Positions 34,076-42,053 of a stretch of 64,000 nt of DNA are shown here, one piece after another. The translations under genes were made by a program, and so were the position numbers. The notes beneath the pieces are model-generated. The model had not been told where the DNA came from. It made no database searches and worked only from the letters and a program-made list of their open reading frames with translations. Origin of the DNA: Candidatus Gastranaerophilales bacterium (GTDB taxonomy: Bacteria; Cyanobacteriota; Vampirovibrionia; Gastranaerophilales; Gastranaerophilaceae); contig CANPYC010000003.1 in the NCBI GenBank assembly GCA_947587615.1, positions 27,690 through 91,689 on the forward strand. Reading direction: 5' to 3'. Position 1 is the first letter of the stretch. Every line of letters starts with the position of its first letter.

Positions 34076-36433
34076 TTAAATAACAACTTCGATTAATTTT
34101 TCAATTTCTTTCATTTCGCAAGTCAGAAGATTTTTTTTGTAATTTAAAATTTTTTCAAATTCTTCTTTCAAAAGCTCAAACATAGAGCTGTCTTTAAACT
34201 CTTGCCAATTAAAAGCTTTATTGTATTTAATTTTATCAATATCCAAAATTTCTATTGTTTCAATACTTTCTAATATTTCAAGCATTATTTGAATAAAATT
34301 TTCGCTAACGCCAAGCACTAAAGCCAGTTTTGCAATATCAACCGCTCCTTCAAGCCGATTTGAACAATATTTCAACATGCCCGCCGCTTGTTTTATATAA
34401 TTTTCAATATCTTCATCGATTTTTGCATTCATGAAATGAATTTTATCGGGCTTAATTTGTTTAATAATATCAATAAATTCGTCATTACCCGAAGGATAGT
34501 CGAAAAACATTATTCCTTTATGATTTTTATTATCCTCAATAAAGTTTTCTTTAATATTCTTATATTTTGAAAGGGTTTCTTTTGTCGAGCGGGTTTTTGC
34601 CCAAATACCGATATCAAGCCCATCTTTATCAAGATATTGAGAAATTAAATCCAAAATCCCGGTTTTTTTTCTATGGTCGTAAAGCTTTAGAGCATTGTTT
34701 ACTTTGATGGCTGCTTCTTTTGAATAAACGTCTATAATTTCAAACTGTATGCTTTTAGTATCGTTAAAAGTGTTTAATCTCGGATAAAAGGCGATGTCGC
34801 AAATCGCCCCTAAGGGAATTTTTATCTCGTCTTCATTCCATTTGACACATTGAAATTTTTTATCTTCAGAAGAAAAAACAAGTTTGAGATGATTTTGCTC
34901 TTTCCCGACAGGTTTAAACTCATCAAGCTTAACGTTAAACATTGCAAATAAGGGAGGTGCGTTGTTCTCTCCAAAAGGCTCAAGCTTATCAAGCGTTTTA
35001 AGAATTTCAAGATTTACTTCATCACTTTTAAGCTCAACATCGGCTAATAGTACATCATCTCGTTTTTCGTCCGATGTTAAATTTTTAATGGTATTTAAAA
35101 GATTTTCTTTAACTTTATCAAAATCGCAAGCATTAAACGAGCAGCCGCCCGCAAGTTTATGCCCTCCAAAACCTTCAAAAAGAGCTTCATTTTCTTTTAA
35201 AGTTTGATAAACATTAATTACATCATTACTTCTTATTGAACATCTCGCATAATTATTTTCATCCACAGTCATTAAAAAGCAGGGCTTATTGTACTCTTCA
35301 ACGATTTTTGAGGCAACTATCCCGATAATTCCTATATGCCAGCTTGGATTAATCAAAATAACAGCAGGATTTTTAAGCTCGTCTTTGTTTTTTTCCAGAT
35401 ATTCTTTAATCTCTTCATAAGTTTCAGCACATTTTGCCTGTCTTATTTTATTATAATTATCAAGTTGAGAAATTATCATATTGATTTTATTTTCATCATC
35501 CGTCGTTAAAAATTCAAATGATAATCTTGCGTTTGCCAATCTTCCGACCGCATTAATTCGAGGTGCGAGAATAAAACCTATGTCATAACTTGTAATATCT
35601 CTATCCGTAACGTTTTTGGACAGAAGCCGAAAAATTCCCTTGTGAATTTTTTCTTTTTTTGTATTTAGTAAATCAAGCGCAACACTTACCATAGAGCGAT
35701 TTTCCCCTAAAAGAGGAACAACGTCTGCTATAAGTCCGCAAGAAGCTATCAGCAATAGTTCGTCTTTTAAATTATCGTTATCAACTTCATCCAAAAGTGC
35801 TGTGGCTAACTTATAAGCAACGGCAGAACCCGAGTTATAAGTAAGAGAAGTTATATCTTCAACGTTTATCTCTTCTTTTATTGCCCCCCTTACCTGAGGA
35901 TTTATTATGCAATATGCGCTTGGAAGCTCGGTATCGGTCGAGTGGTGATCGGTTATTATTGTATCAACCCCGAGACTTTTTAAAAGATTAACTGAAGATA
36001 CGTTGGAAGTTGCGCAATCAACTGTTATTACAAGCTTAATTTTTTCTTTTGAAACAAATTTCAAAAGTTCTTTTGTATTAAGCCCATGCCCATGTAGAAG
36101 TCTGTCCGGGATAAATACTTCAATATCAGCTCCAAGCGCATTTAAGGCTTTATATAATACGGCGCTTGAAGTAACTCCGTCGCAGTCAAAATCGCCCCAG
36201 ATTAAGATTTTCTCATTGTTTTTTATTGCAAGTTTTATCCTTTCTTTAGCTCGTTCCATATCACAAAAGCAATAAGGAGAAAGGAATTGACTTCTTGAAG
36301 GATTTAAAAATTTTTCAATATCCTTTTCTTGCGTTATATTTTTAAGCGCTAAAAGCTCATCTAAAAGAGAATCTTTAGTTGAGCTTTTAACTTTATTATT
36401 TTTTTCTTTAATGGCAATTTTTTTATATTGCAT
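34076..36433 (-). CDS. recJ: Single-strand-specific DNA exonuclease RecJ
   Basis: A 785-residue DHH-family exonuclease. The phosphoesterase motifs are WGDFDCDGVTSSAVLY (about residue 80), VITVDCATS, and TDHHSTD. The RINAVGRLANARLSFEFLTT region follows. The DHHA1 motif is EGFGGHKLAGGCSF (about 420). An OB-like domain and a C-terminal helical region of some 200 residues lie beyond. It is longer than E. coli RecJ (577) but similar to Firmicutes and cyanobacterial forms. Confidence 0.95.
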   Translation of the reverse strand: MQYKKIAIKEKNNKVKSSTKDSLLDELLALKNITQEKDIEKFLNPSRSQFLSPYCFCDMERAKERIKLAIKNNEKILIWGDFDCDGVTSSAVLYKALNALGADIEVFIPDRLLHGHGLNTKELLKFVSKEKIKLVITVDCATSNVSSVNLLKSLGVDTIITDHHSTDTELPSAYCIINPQVRGAIKEEINVEDITSLTYNSGSAVAYKLATALLDEVDNDNLKDELLLIASCGLIADVVPLLGENRSMVSVALDLLNTKKEKIHKGIFRLLSKNVTDRDITSYDIGFILAPRINAVGRLANARLSFEFLTTDDENKINMIISQLDNYNKIRQAKCAETYEEIKEYLEKNKDELKNPAVILINPSWHIGIIGIVASKIVEEYNKPCFLMTVDENNYARCSIRSNDVINVYQTLKENEALFEGFGGHKLAGGCSFNACDFDKVKENLLNTIKNLTSDEKRDDVLLADVELKSDEVNLEILKTLDKLEPFGENNAPPLFAMFNVKLDEFKPVGKEQNHLKLVFSSEDKKFQCVKWNEDEIKIPLGAICDIAFYPRLNTFNDTKSIQFEIIDVYSKEAAIKVNNALKLYDHRKKTGILDLISQYLDKDGLDIGIWAKTRSTKETLSKYKNIKENFIEDNKNHKGIMFFDYPSGNDEFIDIIKQIKPDKIHFMNAKIDEDIENYIKQAAGMLKYCSNRLEGAVDIAKLALVLGVSENFIQIMLEILESIETIEILDIDKIKYNKAFNWQEFKDSSMFELLKEEFEKILNYKKNLLTCEMKEIEKLIEVVI

Positions 36434-36447
36434 TTCTAACCTGTTTA

Positions 36448-37179
36448 TTAATCTCTTTGATTTAGCTGCGCTAAGAGTCTTAATACTTCAAAATATAACC
36501 AAATTAAAGTAACCAAAAGACCAAAAGCGCCATACCATTCAAGGTAGCTTGGTGCAAGATTTCTGGAGCCTTGTTCTATGAAATCAAAATCCAAAACAAA
36601 ATTTAGTGCTGCAATTATACAAATAGCAACGCTTACCCCGATACCAAGCAAAGAGCCGTTAAATATTGTCATAGGATGACCTATTAAAGAACCGATGAAA
36701 CCTATAAGGTAAAATATCATAATTGCAAATGTTGAAATTAAAATAACTTTTCTAAATGTCGGTGTTGCTTGAATTGCTTTTGATTTGTATAAAAATAGCA
36801 TTGTAAATAGTGCAAGAATGGTTATTCCTACTGCTTGAAAAACAATTCCGTCAAACATTGCTCCATAAGCATAGCTTATAACACCAACAGCAAGACCTTC
36901 GCAAATTGCATAAGCAGGTGCGGTAATGTTGGATGTGGTAGGATTAAAGGATGTAATAATTGCAAGAACCAAACCGCCTATCGCACTTCCTATAAGAAGA
37001 ACGTTTGCCTTATCTGTTAATCCTTGAGCGCATAACCCCCAAGATAAAACAGCGCATACAACTACAATTGTAAGCAGAATTAAAGTTTTGTTAATTGCAC
37101 CTGATATTGTCATAGGCTTTGCGTCAAGTTGTTGAGTATTTTCTATTACGCTCGGGCGCAGCATTGGGTTTGAAGTCAT
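36448..37179 (-). CDS. Bax inhibitor-1/YccA-family membrane protein
   Basis: A 243-residue protein with about seven membrane helices after a 30-residue cytoplasmic N-terminus. It has the family ICEGLAVGVISYAYG and the C-terminal acidic region LNFVLDFDFIEQGS followed by LEWYGAFGLLVTLIWLYFEV. Prokaryotic relatives are linked to calcium leak and to protein quality control at the membrane. The role here is not known. A strong AAGGAGG site precedes the ATG. It is 14 bp upstream of recJ. Confidence 0.88.
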   Translation of the reverse strand: MTSNPMLRPSVIENTQQLDAKPMTISGAINKTLILLTIVVVCAVLSWGLCAQGLTDKANVLLIGSAIGGLVLAIITSFNPTTSNITAPAYAICEGLAVGVISYAYGAMFDGIVFQAVGITILALFTMLFLYKSKAIQATPTFRKVILISTFAIMIFYLIGFIGSLIGHPMTIFNGSLLGIGVSVAICIIAALNFVLDFDFIEQGSRNLAPSYLEWYGAFGLLVTLIWLYFEVLRLLAQLNQRD

Positions 37180-37206
37180 TTCTCTCCTCCTTATATTTTA
37201 TTTTAA

Positions 37207-37242
37207 TTGAATTATACAACAAAGTTTTGTTAAAATAAAGTT
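37207..37242 (+). promoter_or_regulatory. Promoter giving a leaderless coaE mRNA
   Basis: TTGAAT (37207-37212), 18 bp, TAAAAT (37231-37236), six bases, then the ATG at 37243. No Shine-Dalgarno is present. Confidence 0.7.
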
Positions 37243-37794
37243 ATGCTAAAAGTAGGTTTAACAGGTAATATTGCTTCAGGTAAAAGCGAAGTTGAAAAAA
37301 TCCTTCAAAAGCTTAACTATTGCGTTTTTGACCTTGATAAGACAGTGCATTATCTGTATCAAAATGATGAAAAAATTAAAAATTTAATACTTCAAAAATT
37401 TTCAACACTTGATAGAAAAAAAATCGGCGATATTGTTTTTTCTAATCCTCAAAAAAAGCTTGAGCTTGAAAATATCATCTATCCAAGGTTAAAAGAGCTT
37501 ATTTTTGAACTTTTTGAAGAATATAAAAATGAAAAATATATTTTTATCTCAGGCGCTTTATTATTTGAATCGGGTTTTAATAAATATTTTGACAAGATTA
37601 TTTTTATAGACGCACCTTATGAATTAAGGCTCAAAAGGCTGATTAAGAGAAACAACCTCTCTCAAGATGAAGCAAAAAAAAGAATTAATGCGCAAGATAA
37701 CAGCAATAAAGATAGAGCAGATGTTATTATTCAAAATTTGAAAGATATTAACTCGCTCGAAAAAGAAACTATAAAAGCGCTAGAACTTCTCTAA
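37243..37794 (+). CDS. coaE: Dephospho-CoA kinase
   Basis: A 183-residue P-loop kinase for the last step of coenzyme A synthesis. P-loop GLTGNIASGKSEV (residues 5-17), FDLDKTVHYLY, SGALLFESGF and the lid AQDNSNKDRADVIIQN are all present. Slightly shorter than the usual 195-205 residues but complete. Its last 26 bp overlap the convergent speB gene. Confidence 0.94.
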   Translation: MLKVGLTGNIASGKSEVEKILQKLNYCVFDLDKTVHYLYQNDEKIKNLILQKFSTLDRKKIGDIVFSNPQKKLELENIIYPRLKELIFELFEEYKNEKYIFISGALLFESGFNKYFDKIIFIDAPYELRLKRLIKRNNLSQDEAKKRINAQDNSNKDRADVIIQNLKDINSLEKETIKALELL

Positions 37795-38605
37795 TCAGTT
37801 TGCAGGCAGTAGCGGTTGAAGTTTTTGTCGGGTCAATATCAGGCGCAAGCTCCATTATATCAGCCCCTATAATATTAAAATCTTTTAAATATAAAAGCCA
37901 ATCCATCAGTTCGCAATAGCTTAACCCGCCCGCTTCAGGAGTTCCGACACCACTCATTAAAGAAGGGTCTAAGACATCAAGGTCAATTGTTAAAAAGATA
38001 TTTTTATTTTTGAATTTATCAAGTTCTGATTTTTTTGTTTTTAAGGTTTGATATTTTTTAACTATTTCAAACTCTTGCTTTTCTCCGCTTCTTAAGCCGA
38101 TTTGAGCAATGTTTTCATAACCTATAAGCTCGGCTATTTGATACATAACGCCGCTATGAGTTAAGGTTTCACCAAGATATTGGCTTCTTAAATCGGTATG
38201 AGCGTCAAATTGAATAACAGCAAGATTATCATACTTTTTTAAAACGGATTTTACGCTTGCAAGAGTAAGCAAATGTTCACCACCCACTCCTAAGAGTTTT
38301 TTATTGTCGTTATATATACAATCTACGTTATTTTCGGTTATTTCAAGTACTCTTTTAGCGTTTCCAAAGGGATATTCCAAGTCGCCTGCGTCATAAAACA
38401 AACAATCTTCCATTTCCTTATCAAAATAAACAGAATATGTTTCAATTCCGATACTTTCAAGTCTTGCTGCCTGAGGAGCAAAACGGGTACCCGCACGGTT
38501 TGAACAGGTGCAATCATAGGGCATACCAAGCATTACAATTTTTGAAGTTTCATAATCAGAATTAGCCCCGATAAAATCTTTTGACAAAAATGGCCCTTTT
38601 AGCAT
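37769..38605 (-). CDS. speB: Agmatinase / ureohydrolase
   Basis: A 278-residue ureohydrolase. The two-manganese site is intact: GVGGEHLLT, QFDAHTDLRSQY, LTIDLDVLDPSLM and GTPEAGGLSY. The family hydrolyses agmatine to putrescine and urea, or related guanidino compounds. Agmatinase is the most likely activity from length and motifs, but formimidoglutamase or arginase is not excluded. Its start shares one base with the pgi stop (TAATG). Confidence 0.92.
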   Translation of the reverse strand: MLKGPFLSKDFIGANSDYETSKIVMLGMPYDCTCSNRAGTRFAPQAARLESIGIETYSVYFDKEMEDCLFYDAGDLEYPFGNAKRVLEITENNVDCIYNDNKKLLGVGGEHLLTLASVKSVLKKYDNLAVIQFDAHTDLRSQYLGETLTHSGVMYQIAELIGYENIAQIGLRSGEKQEFEIVKKYQTLKTKKSELDKFKNKNIFLTIDLDVLDPSLMSGVGTPEAGGLSYCELMDWLLYLKDFNIIGADIMELAPDIDPTKTSTATACKLIREVLALL

Positions 38606-40008
38606 TATAACCCCGCTGTTTGCTGATTTCTTCCGATTTTTTCGTTTAGCTCATGTGCCGATTCTTCATAACCCATTCTGCCCATAAGCGCATAGGTATA
38701 GTTTTTTGCCTGTTCAACCCCGGGTTGATTGTATGTATCTATATTATAAAGCTCGCCTATTATTGCCGTTTGCATTTCAAACATATAGAACAGTTGAGCA
38801 AGATAGTATTCATTAATCTTAGGCAGTTTAATCGTAACATTCGGGCGTTTATAGTCAACAAGTGCAACCGCCGTTGCATCCGCTTCAGCGTTAATCAATT
38901 GATTAATCGACTTTCCGCCTAAATAGTTTAAACCTGTATATTCAAAAATATTTGGAATGTTTAAGGTGTTATCAAATTCTTCAACTCGAATAAATGTTAT
39001 TATTTTATCGTTTTTGCCTTCGTTATAAAGTTGAATTTGACTGTGCTGGTCGGTTGCGCCAAGTGCTTTTATGGGTGTCGGACCGTTATTTATTTTATTA
39101 CCCGCTCTGTCAAATTCTTTTCCCAAAGACTCTGCCCAAAGCTGCACATACCAATCTGAAACATATTTCAGCCTTGAAGAATAAGGCATCATAACGGAAA
39201 TATATTTACCTTTTTGCTTGTCCGCAAGATAATGTATTAAAGCATTTTGAGCGGCTATATTTTTATTTATATCAGTATTTTTAAGGGCTAAATCCATAAT
39301 TTTTATGCCCTTGATTATTTCGTCAATATCTAAACCGACCAAAGCCAAAGGAACAAGCCCCACGGCAGAAAATACGCTGAATCTGCCTCCGACATCATCA
39401 GGAACAACAAAAGTTTTGTATCCTTCTTCATTTGCCAATTGTCTTAATATGCCTGCTTGTTTGTCGGTTGTTGCAACAACGTTTTTACGGTAGTCATCTC
39501 CTAAAAGCTCTTGGAGTTTATTTTTTATTATCATAAATTGGCTCATTGTTTCAGCAGTTGAGCCCGATTTTGTAATTACGTTAACAAGCGTTTTTTTAAG
39601 GTCTAAGATGTTTAAAAGAGCAGTTATTTCATCAGGGTCAATATTATCTAAAAAGAAAATACGAGGAAAATTATCTCTCTGCTCCCTTGAAAGTAAATTC
39701 CAATAAGGCTTTAAAAGCGCATGTGATAAAGCTAAACCGCCAAGTGCCGAGCCTCCTATACCCAAAACTAGGATGTTATCAAACCTTCCATCTACCATTG
39801 CGGCAAATTCTTTAACATACCAAACAGTTTCTTCGTTGTAGCCTAAATTCATCCACTGAAGCCATGAACCGGGTTTATCTTTATTCATGTTTAAATTTGT
39901 AATTATTTCTTGAATTCGAGGGGCATATTCACTAAAGCTTGCCTCAATATCAAGTCCCTGTTCTCCTATAATTTTGCTTGAAATATTTGCATATTCAAAT
40001 TTTATCAT
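38605..40008 (-). CDS. pgi: Glucose-6-phosphate isomerase
   Basis: A 467-residue glycolytic isomerase. ILVLGIGGSALGGLALS (about residues 80-96), VITKSGSTAETMSQF, VPDDVGGRFSVFSAVGL, and GATDQHSQIQLYNEG are all family motifs. The C-terminal active-site Lys region is QPGVEQAKNYTYALMG. The length fits the shorter bacterial form. It is first in a pgi-speB operon. The promoter lies in 40009-40160, which it shares with the divergent kinase-like gene. Confidence 0.96.
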   Translation of the reverse strand: MIKFEYANISSKIIGEQGLDIEASFSEYAPRIQEIITNLNMNKDKPGSWLQWMNLGYNEETVWYVKEFAAMVDGRFDNILVLGIGGSALGGLALSHALLKPYWNLLSREQRDNFPRIFFLDNIDPDEITALLNILDLKKTLVNVITKSGSTAETMSQFMIIKNKLQELLGDDYRKNVVATTDKQAGILRQLANEEGYKTFVVPDDVGGRFSVFSAVGLVPLALVGLDIDEIIKGIKIMDLALKNTDINKNIAAQNALIHYLADKQKGKYISVMMPYSSRLKYVSDWYVQLWAESLGKEFDRAGNKINNGPTPIKALGATDQHSQIQLYNEGKNDKIITFIRVEEFDNTLNIPNIFEYTGLNYLGGKSINQLINAEADATAVALVDYKRPNVTIKLPKINEYYLAQLFYMFEMQTAIIGELYNIDTYNQPGVEQAKNYTYALMGRMGYEESAHELNEKIGRNQQTAGL

Positions 40009-40160
40009 CTCACTACCTTAAACATTCGCTCAATTTCTATTGTATCAGCTAATAATTTTGCGTAAAGACCTTTAGCGTATTAAGCTTACTATCTATATTT
40101 TAAAACAAATTGCCTGATCGGGTAATTTATTTTTTTAATACCCTGCTTTAGTTTAAATGT

Positions 40161-40814
40161 ATGGAAAAAACGATAGAAGAAACAAAAACCATAATAAACG
40201 AGAACGAAAAACTGATTGCAAATATTTTACATGATATTAAAAGCCCTCTTTATAGTATTAAAATCGGGCTTCAAAATAAATTGGACTGTGAATTGAACAG
40301 AGATATTTTTGAAACAACTTTGGATGTTTTAAAATATATAGAAAATTTTTTGGTGAATTATAATTTTAAATCAGGTAAATTTAACAATAAGATTACCCTT
40401 TGCGACGTTAAAAAAATTATTAATAAAAAACTTGAAGATTATAAATATATATTCCTTGATAAAAATATTCATATTGATATGGTTTGTGAAGCACAAGAGT
40501 ATTTGGTAAATTCAATTGAAATCTTTTTATCAAGCATAATAGGGAATGTTATTTCAAATATAGCGCTTCATGCAAGCAAAAACAAAAACGCATATATTGA
40601 AATTTACAGGAAAAATTCTTTTATATTTATAGACTTTAAAAACGCTTACTCCATGCAGACAAACGACAGCTCATTAGGTTTGGAATTTTGCAGAAGGCTT
40701 GCTCAAAGCGCAAAAATTGAAATTAAATTTTCTAAAACAAAAGAGCTTGTTTGCGTGAATTTAAAAATCCCCGAGCTTAAAGAAAACTTAAAAAAGCAGG
40801 TTATCGGTATCTGA
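40161..40814 (+). CDS. Minimal soluble histidine kinase-like protein
   Basis: A 217-residue protein without membrane or sensor domains. The H-box is NILHDIKSPLYSIKIGL (His about residue 24). A degenerate HATPase domain has an N-box-like IIGNVISNIALHASKNKN and a G2-like SLGLEFCRRLAQSA. The G1 box (D-x-G-x-G) is replaced by DFKNAYSM. It could be an orphan kinase fed by a separate sensor, or a phosphotransfer protein that no longer binds ATP. No response regulator is nearby. TAGTTT lies six bases before the ATG (possible leaderless start). Confidence 0.78.
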   Translation: MEKTIEETKTIINENEKLIANILHDIKSPLYSIKIGLQNKLDCELNRDIFETTLDVLKYIENFLVNYNFKSGKFNNKITLCDVKKIINKKLEDYKYIFLDKNIHIDMVCEAQEYLVNSIEIFLSSIIGNVISNIALHASKNKNAYIEIYRKNSFIFIDFKNAYSMQTNDSSLGLEFCRRLAQSAKIEIKFSKTKELVCVNLKIPELKENLKKQVIGI

Positions 40815-41060
40815 AGAGCTTACTTTGGCTGACATTTCAGCAATCAACCTTGAAATTTCATAACCTGAAATCATAACTTCAAGAATAAGCTGCGAATTGA
40901 TTAATAATTTGTCGCCGTATTCCATTGTATCGGGGTTTAGGGCATGAAATTCGACAAAATCTTCTCCTACATAAAGAAGCTTGCCAAACTCTGCGTCGGT
41001 TGCCCATCTTAAAAATACAACCGATTGTTCAAATAATTTTAGTTTTTGTATCATCCTCAT
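40788..41060 (-). CDS. Small beta-rich protein, unknown
   Basis: A 90-residue protein. Residues 20-60 alternate hydrophobic and polar residues (FGKLLYVGEDFVEFHALNPD, YGDKLLINSQLILEVMI), consistent with a small barrel such as an Sm-like or SH3-like fold. A helix follows (YEISRLIAEMSAK). No family is certain. The 3' end overlaps the kinase-like gene by 27 bp. It is divergent from the octanoyltransferase gene, with overlapping promoters. A second in-frame ATG lies two codons in. Confidence 0.65.
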   Translation of the reverse strand: MRMIQKLKLFEQSVVFLRWATDAEFGKLLYVGEDFVEFHALNPDTMEYGDKLLINSQLILEVMISGYEISRLIAEMSAKVSSSDTDNLLF

Positions 41061-41095
41061 ACTATATATGATATGATTTATTTTATGAAAGTCAA
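41061..41095. promoter_or_regulatory. Divergent overlapping promoters for the 90-residue protein and the lipoate/octanoyl transferase
   Basis: Minus strand: TTGACT (41095-41090), 16 bp, TATCAT (41073-41068), seven bases, ATG at 41060. Plus strand: TATGAT (41072-41077), seven bases, ATG at 41085, with no good -35. The two -10 hexamers overlap by two bases, so polymerase could use only one at a time. Confidence 0.55.
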
Positions 41096-41741
41096 TTTTA
41101 TAGAAGATAATTGTAACATTGTAAATTCAGGTAAATTTAACATGGATTTTGATTTAAAAACCCTCGATTTTGCAATTGAAAACAAGATAGATTATGCAAT
41201 TATAAGATTTTATCAGTGGTATCCAAAATGTATTTCTTTAGGCAGAAATCAAAATAAAAATTGTTACAAAGATTTTGATATTGATGTTGTAATTCGACCC
41301 AGCGGCGGCAGAGCCCTTCTTCATGACAGAGAATTAACATATAGCGTTGTTGCACCGATATTTAAACAAAGCATAACGGAAAGCTATAAAGATATATCTC
41401 GGGGTTTAATTTCAGGCTTTAAAAAACTCTCCGTAGAGCTTGATTTTGCAAGAAACGAAGGTGAAAATCTTTCATACTGTATGAATATTTCATCAAGAGC
41501 GGATGTTTCATACAAAGGAAAAAAATTTATAGGCTCGGCGCAATATAGAAAACAGGGATATTTATTGCAACACGGCTCAATTCCTTATGAACTTGATTAT
41601 GATTTAATAGAAAAAATTTTTGCTCAAAAAGTTGAAAAAGAAAAAATAATAACTCTTAATGAAATTATCGATAATATTTCAACAGCACAGCTAATAGAGG
41701 CTCTTAAAGAAGGATTTAGGGAAATATTTAAAAATATTTAA
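41085..41741 (+). CDS. LipM/LplA-family octanoyl or lipoyl protein transferase
   Basis: The ATG at 41085 is chosen; the open frame extends upstream, but that part overlaps the divergent gene. The product is 218 residues. Family motifs are CISLGRNQN (about residue 45), VVIRPSGGRALLHDRELTYS (about 60-80) and GKKFIGSAQYRKQGYLLQHG followed by SIPYEL. A Cys in LSYCMNISSRA lies where LipM has its catalytic Cys. It probably attaches octanoate or lipoate to lipoyl domains. LipM or LplA cannot be separated by eye; no lipA is adjacent. Confidence 0.85.
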   Translation: MKVNFIEDNCNIVNSGKFNMDFDLKTLDFAIENKIDYAIIRFYQWYPKCISLGRNQNKNCYKDFDIDVVIRPSGGRALLHDRELTYSVVAPIFKQSITESYKDISRGLISGFKKLSVELDFARNEGENLSYCMNISSRADVSYKGKKFIGSAQYRKQGYLLQHGSIPYELDYDLIEKIFAQKVEKEKIITLNEIIDNISTAQLIEALKEGFREIFKNI

Positions 41742-41803
41742 AATTATTTAAAATTTGTTGCAATCATTTTTTGTTTATTGTTTAATAATAATTATCTATC
41801 AAT

Positions 41804-41876
41804 GCGGAAGTAACTCAATTGGTAGAGTACCTGCCTTCCAAGCAGGCTGCTGCGAGTTCGAGCCTCGTCTTCCGCT
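41804..41876 (+). tRNA. tRNA-Gly (anticodon TCC)
   Basis: A 73-base cloverleaf. The acceptor GCGGAAG pairs with CTTCCGC. The D arm contains AATTGGTAGA. The anticodon stem CCTGC/GCAGG encloses the loop CTTCCAA, giving TCC. The T arm is GCGAG-TTCGAGC-CTCGT (one G-T pair). The discriminator is T and CCA is not encoded. Confidence 0.97.
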
Positions 41877-42053
41877 AATTTTTTTTCATGTATTTCCACC
41901 GTTTGAGAGGTATAGCCTGACAAAAAATAATTAGTGTATATTTTAAACTTTTGTAAATTTTTTGAATTTTTGTGCCGATATCAGGCAAAAAAAATTATTT
42001 TCATTAGTTTCATAGAAACGTAAGAAAGCTTATAAACAAATAGGAGATAAAAA
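41877..42053 (+). other. Leader region of the Ser-Glu repeat protein
   Basis: This 177-bp gap holds GCCTGA (41915-41920) and TCAGGC (41981-41986) as distant complementary halves. It also holds a near-palindrome GCCGATATCAGGC (41974-41986) followed by a run of A, and a small hairpin GTTTC-ATA-GAAAC. TAGGAG precedes the ATG at 42054. No known riboswitch is recognised. Confidence 0.4.

Noticed and set aside
41877..42053. Riboswitch in the leader of the Ser-Glu gene
   Set aside because: Only small hairpins are seen and no known aptamer consensus is recognised.
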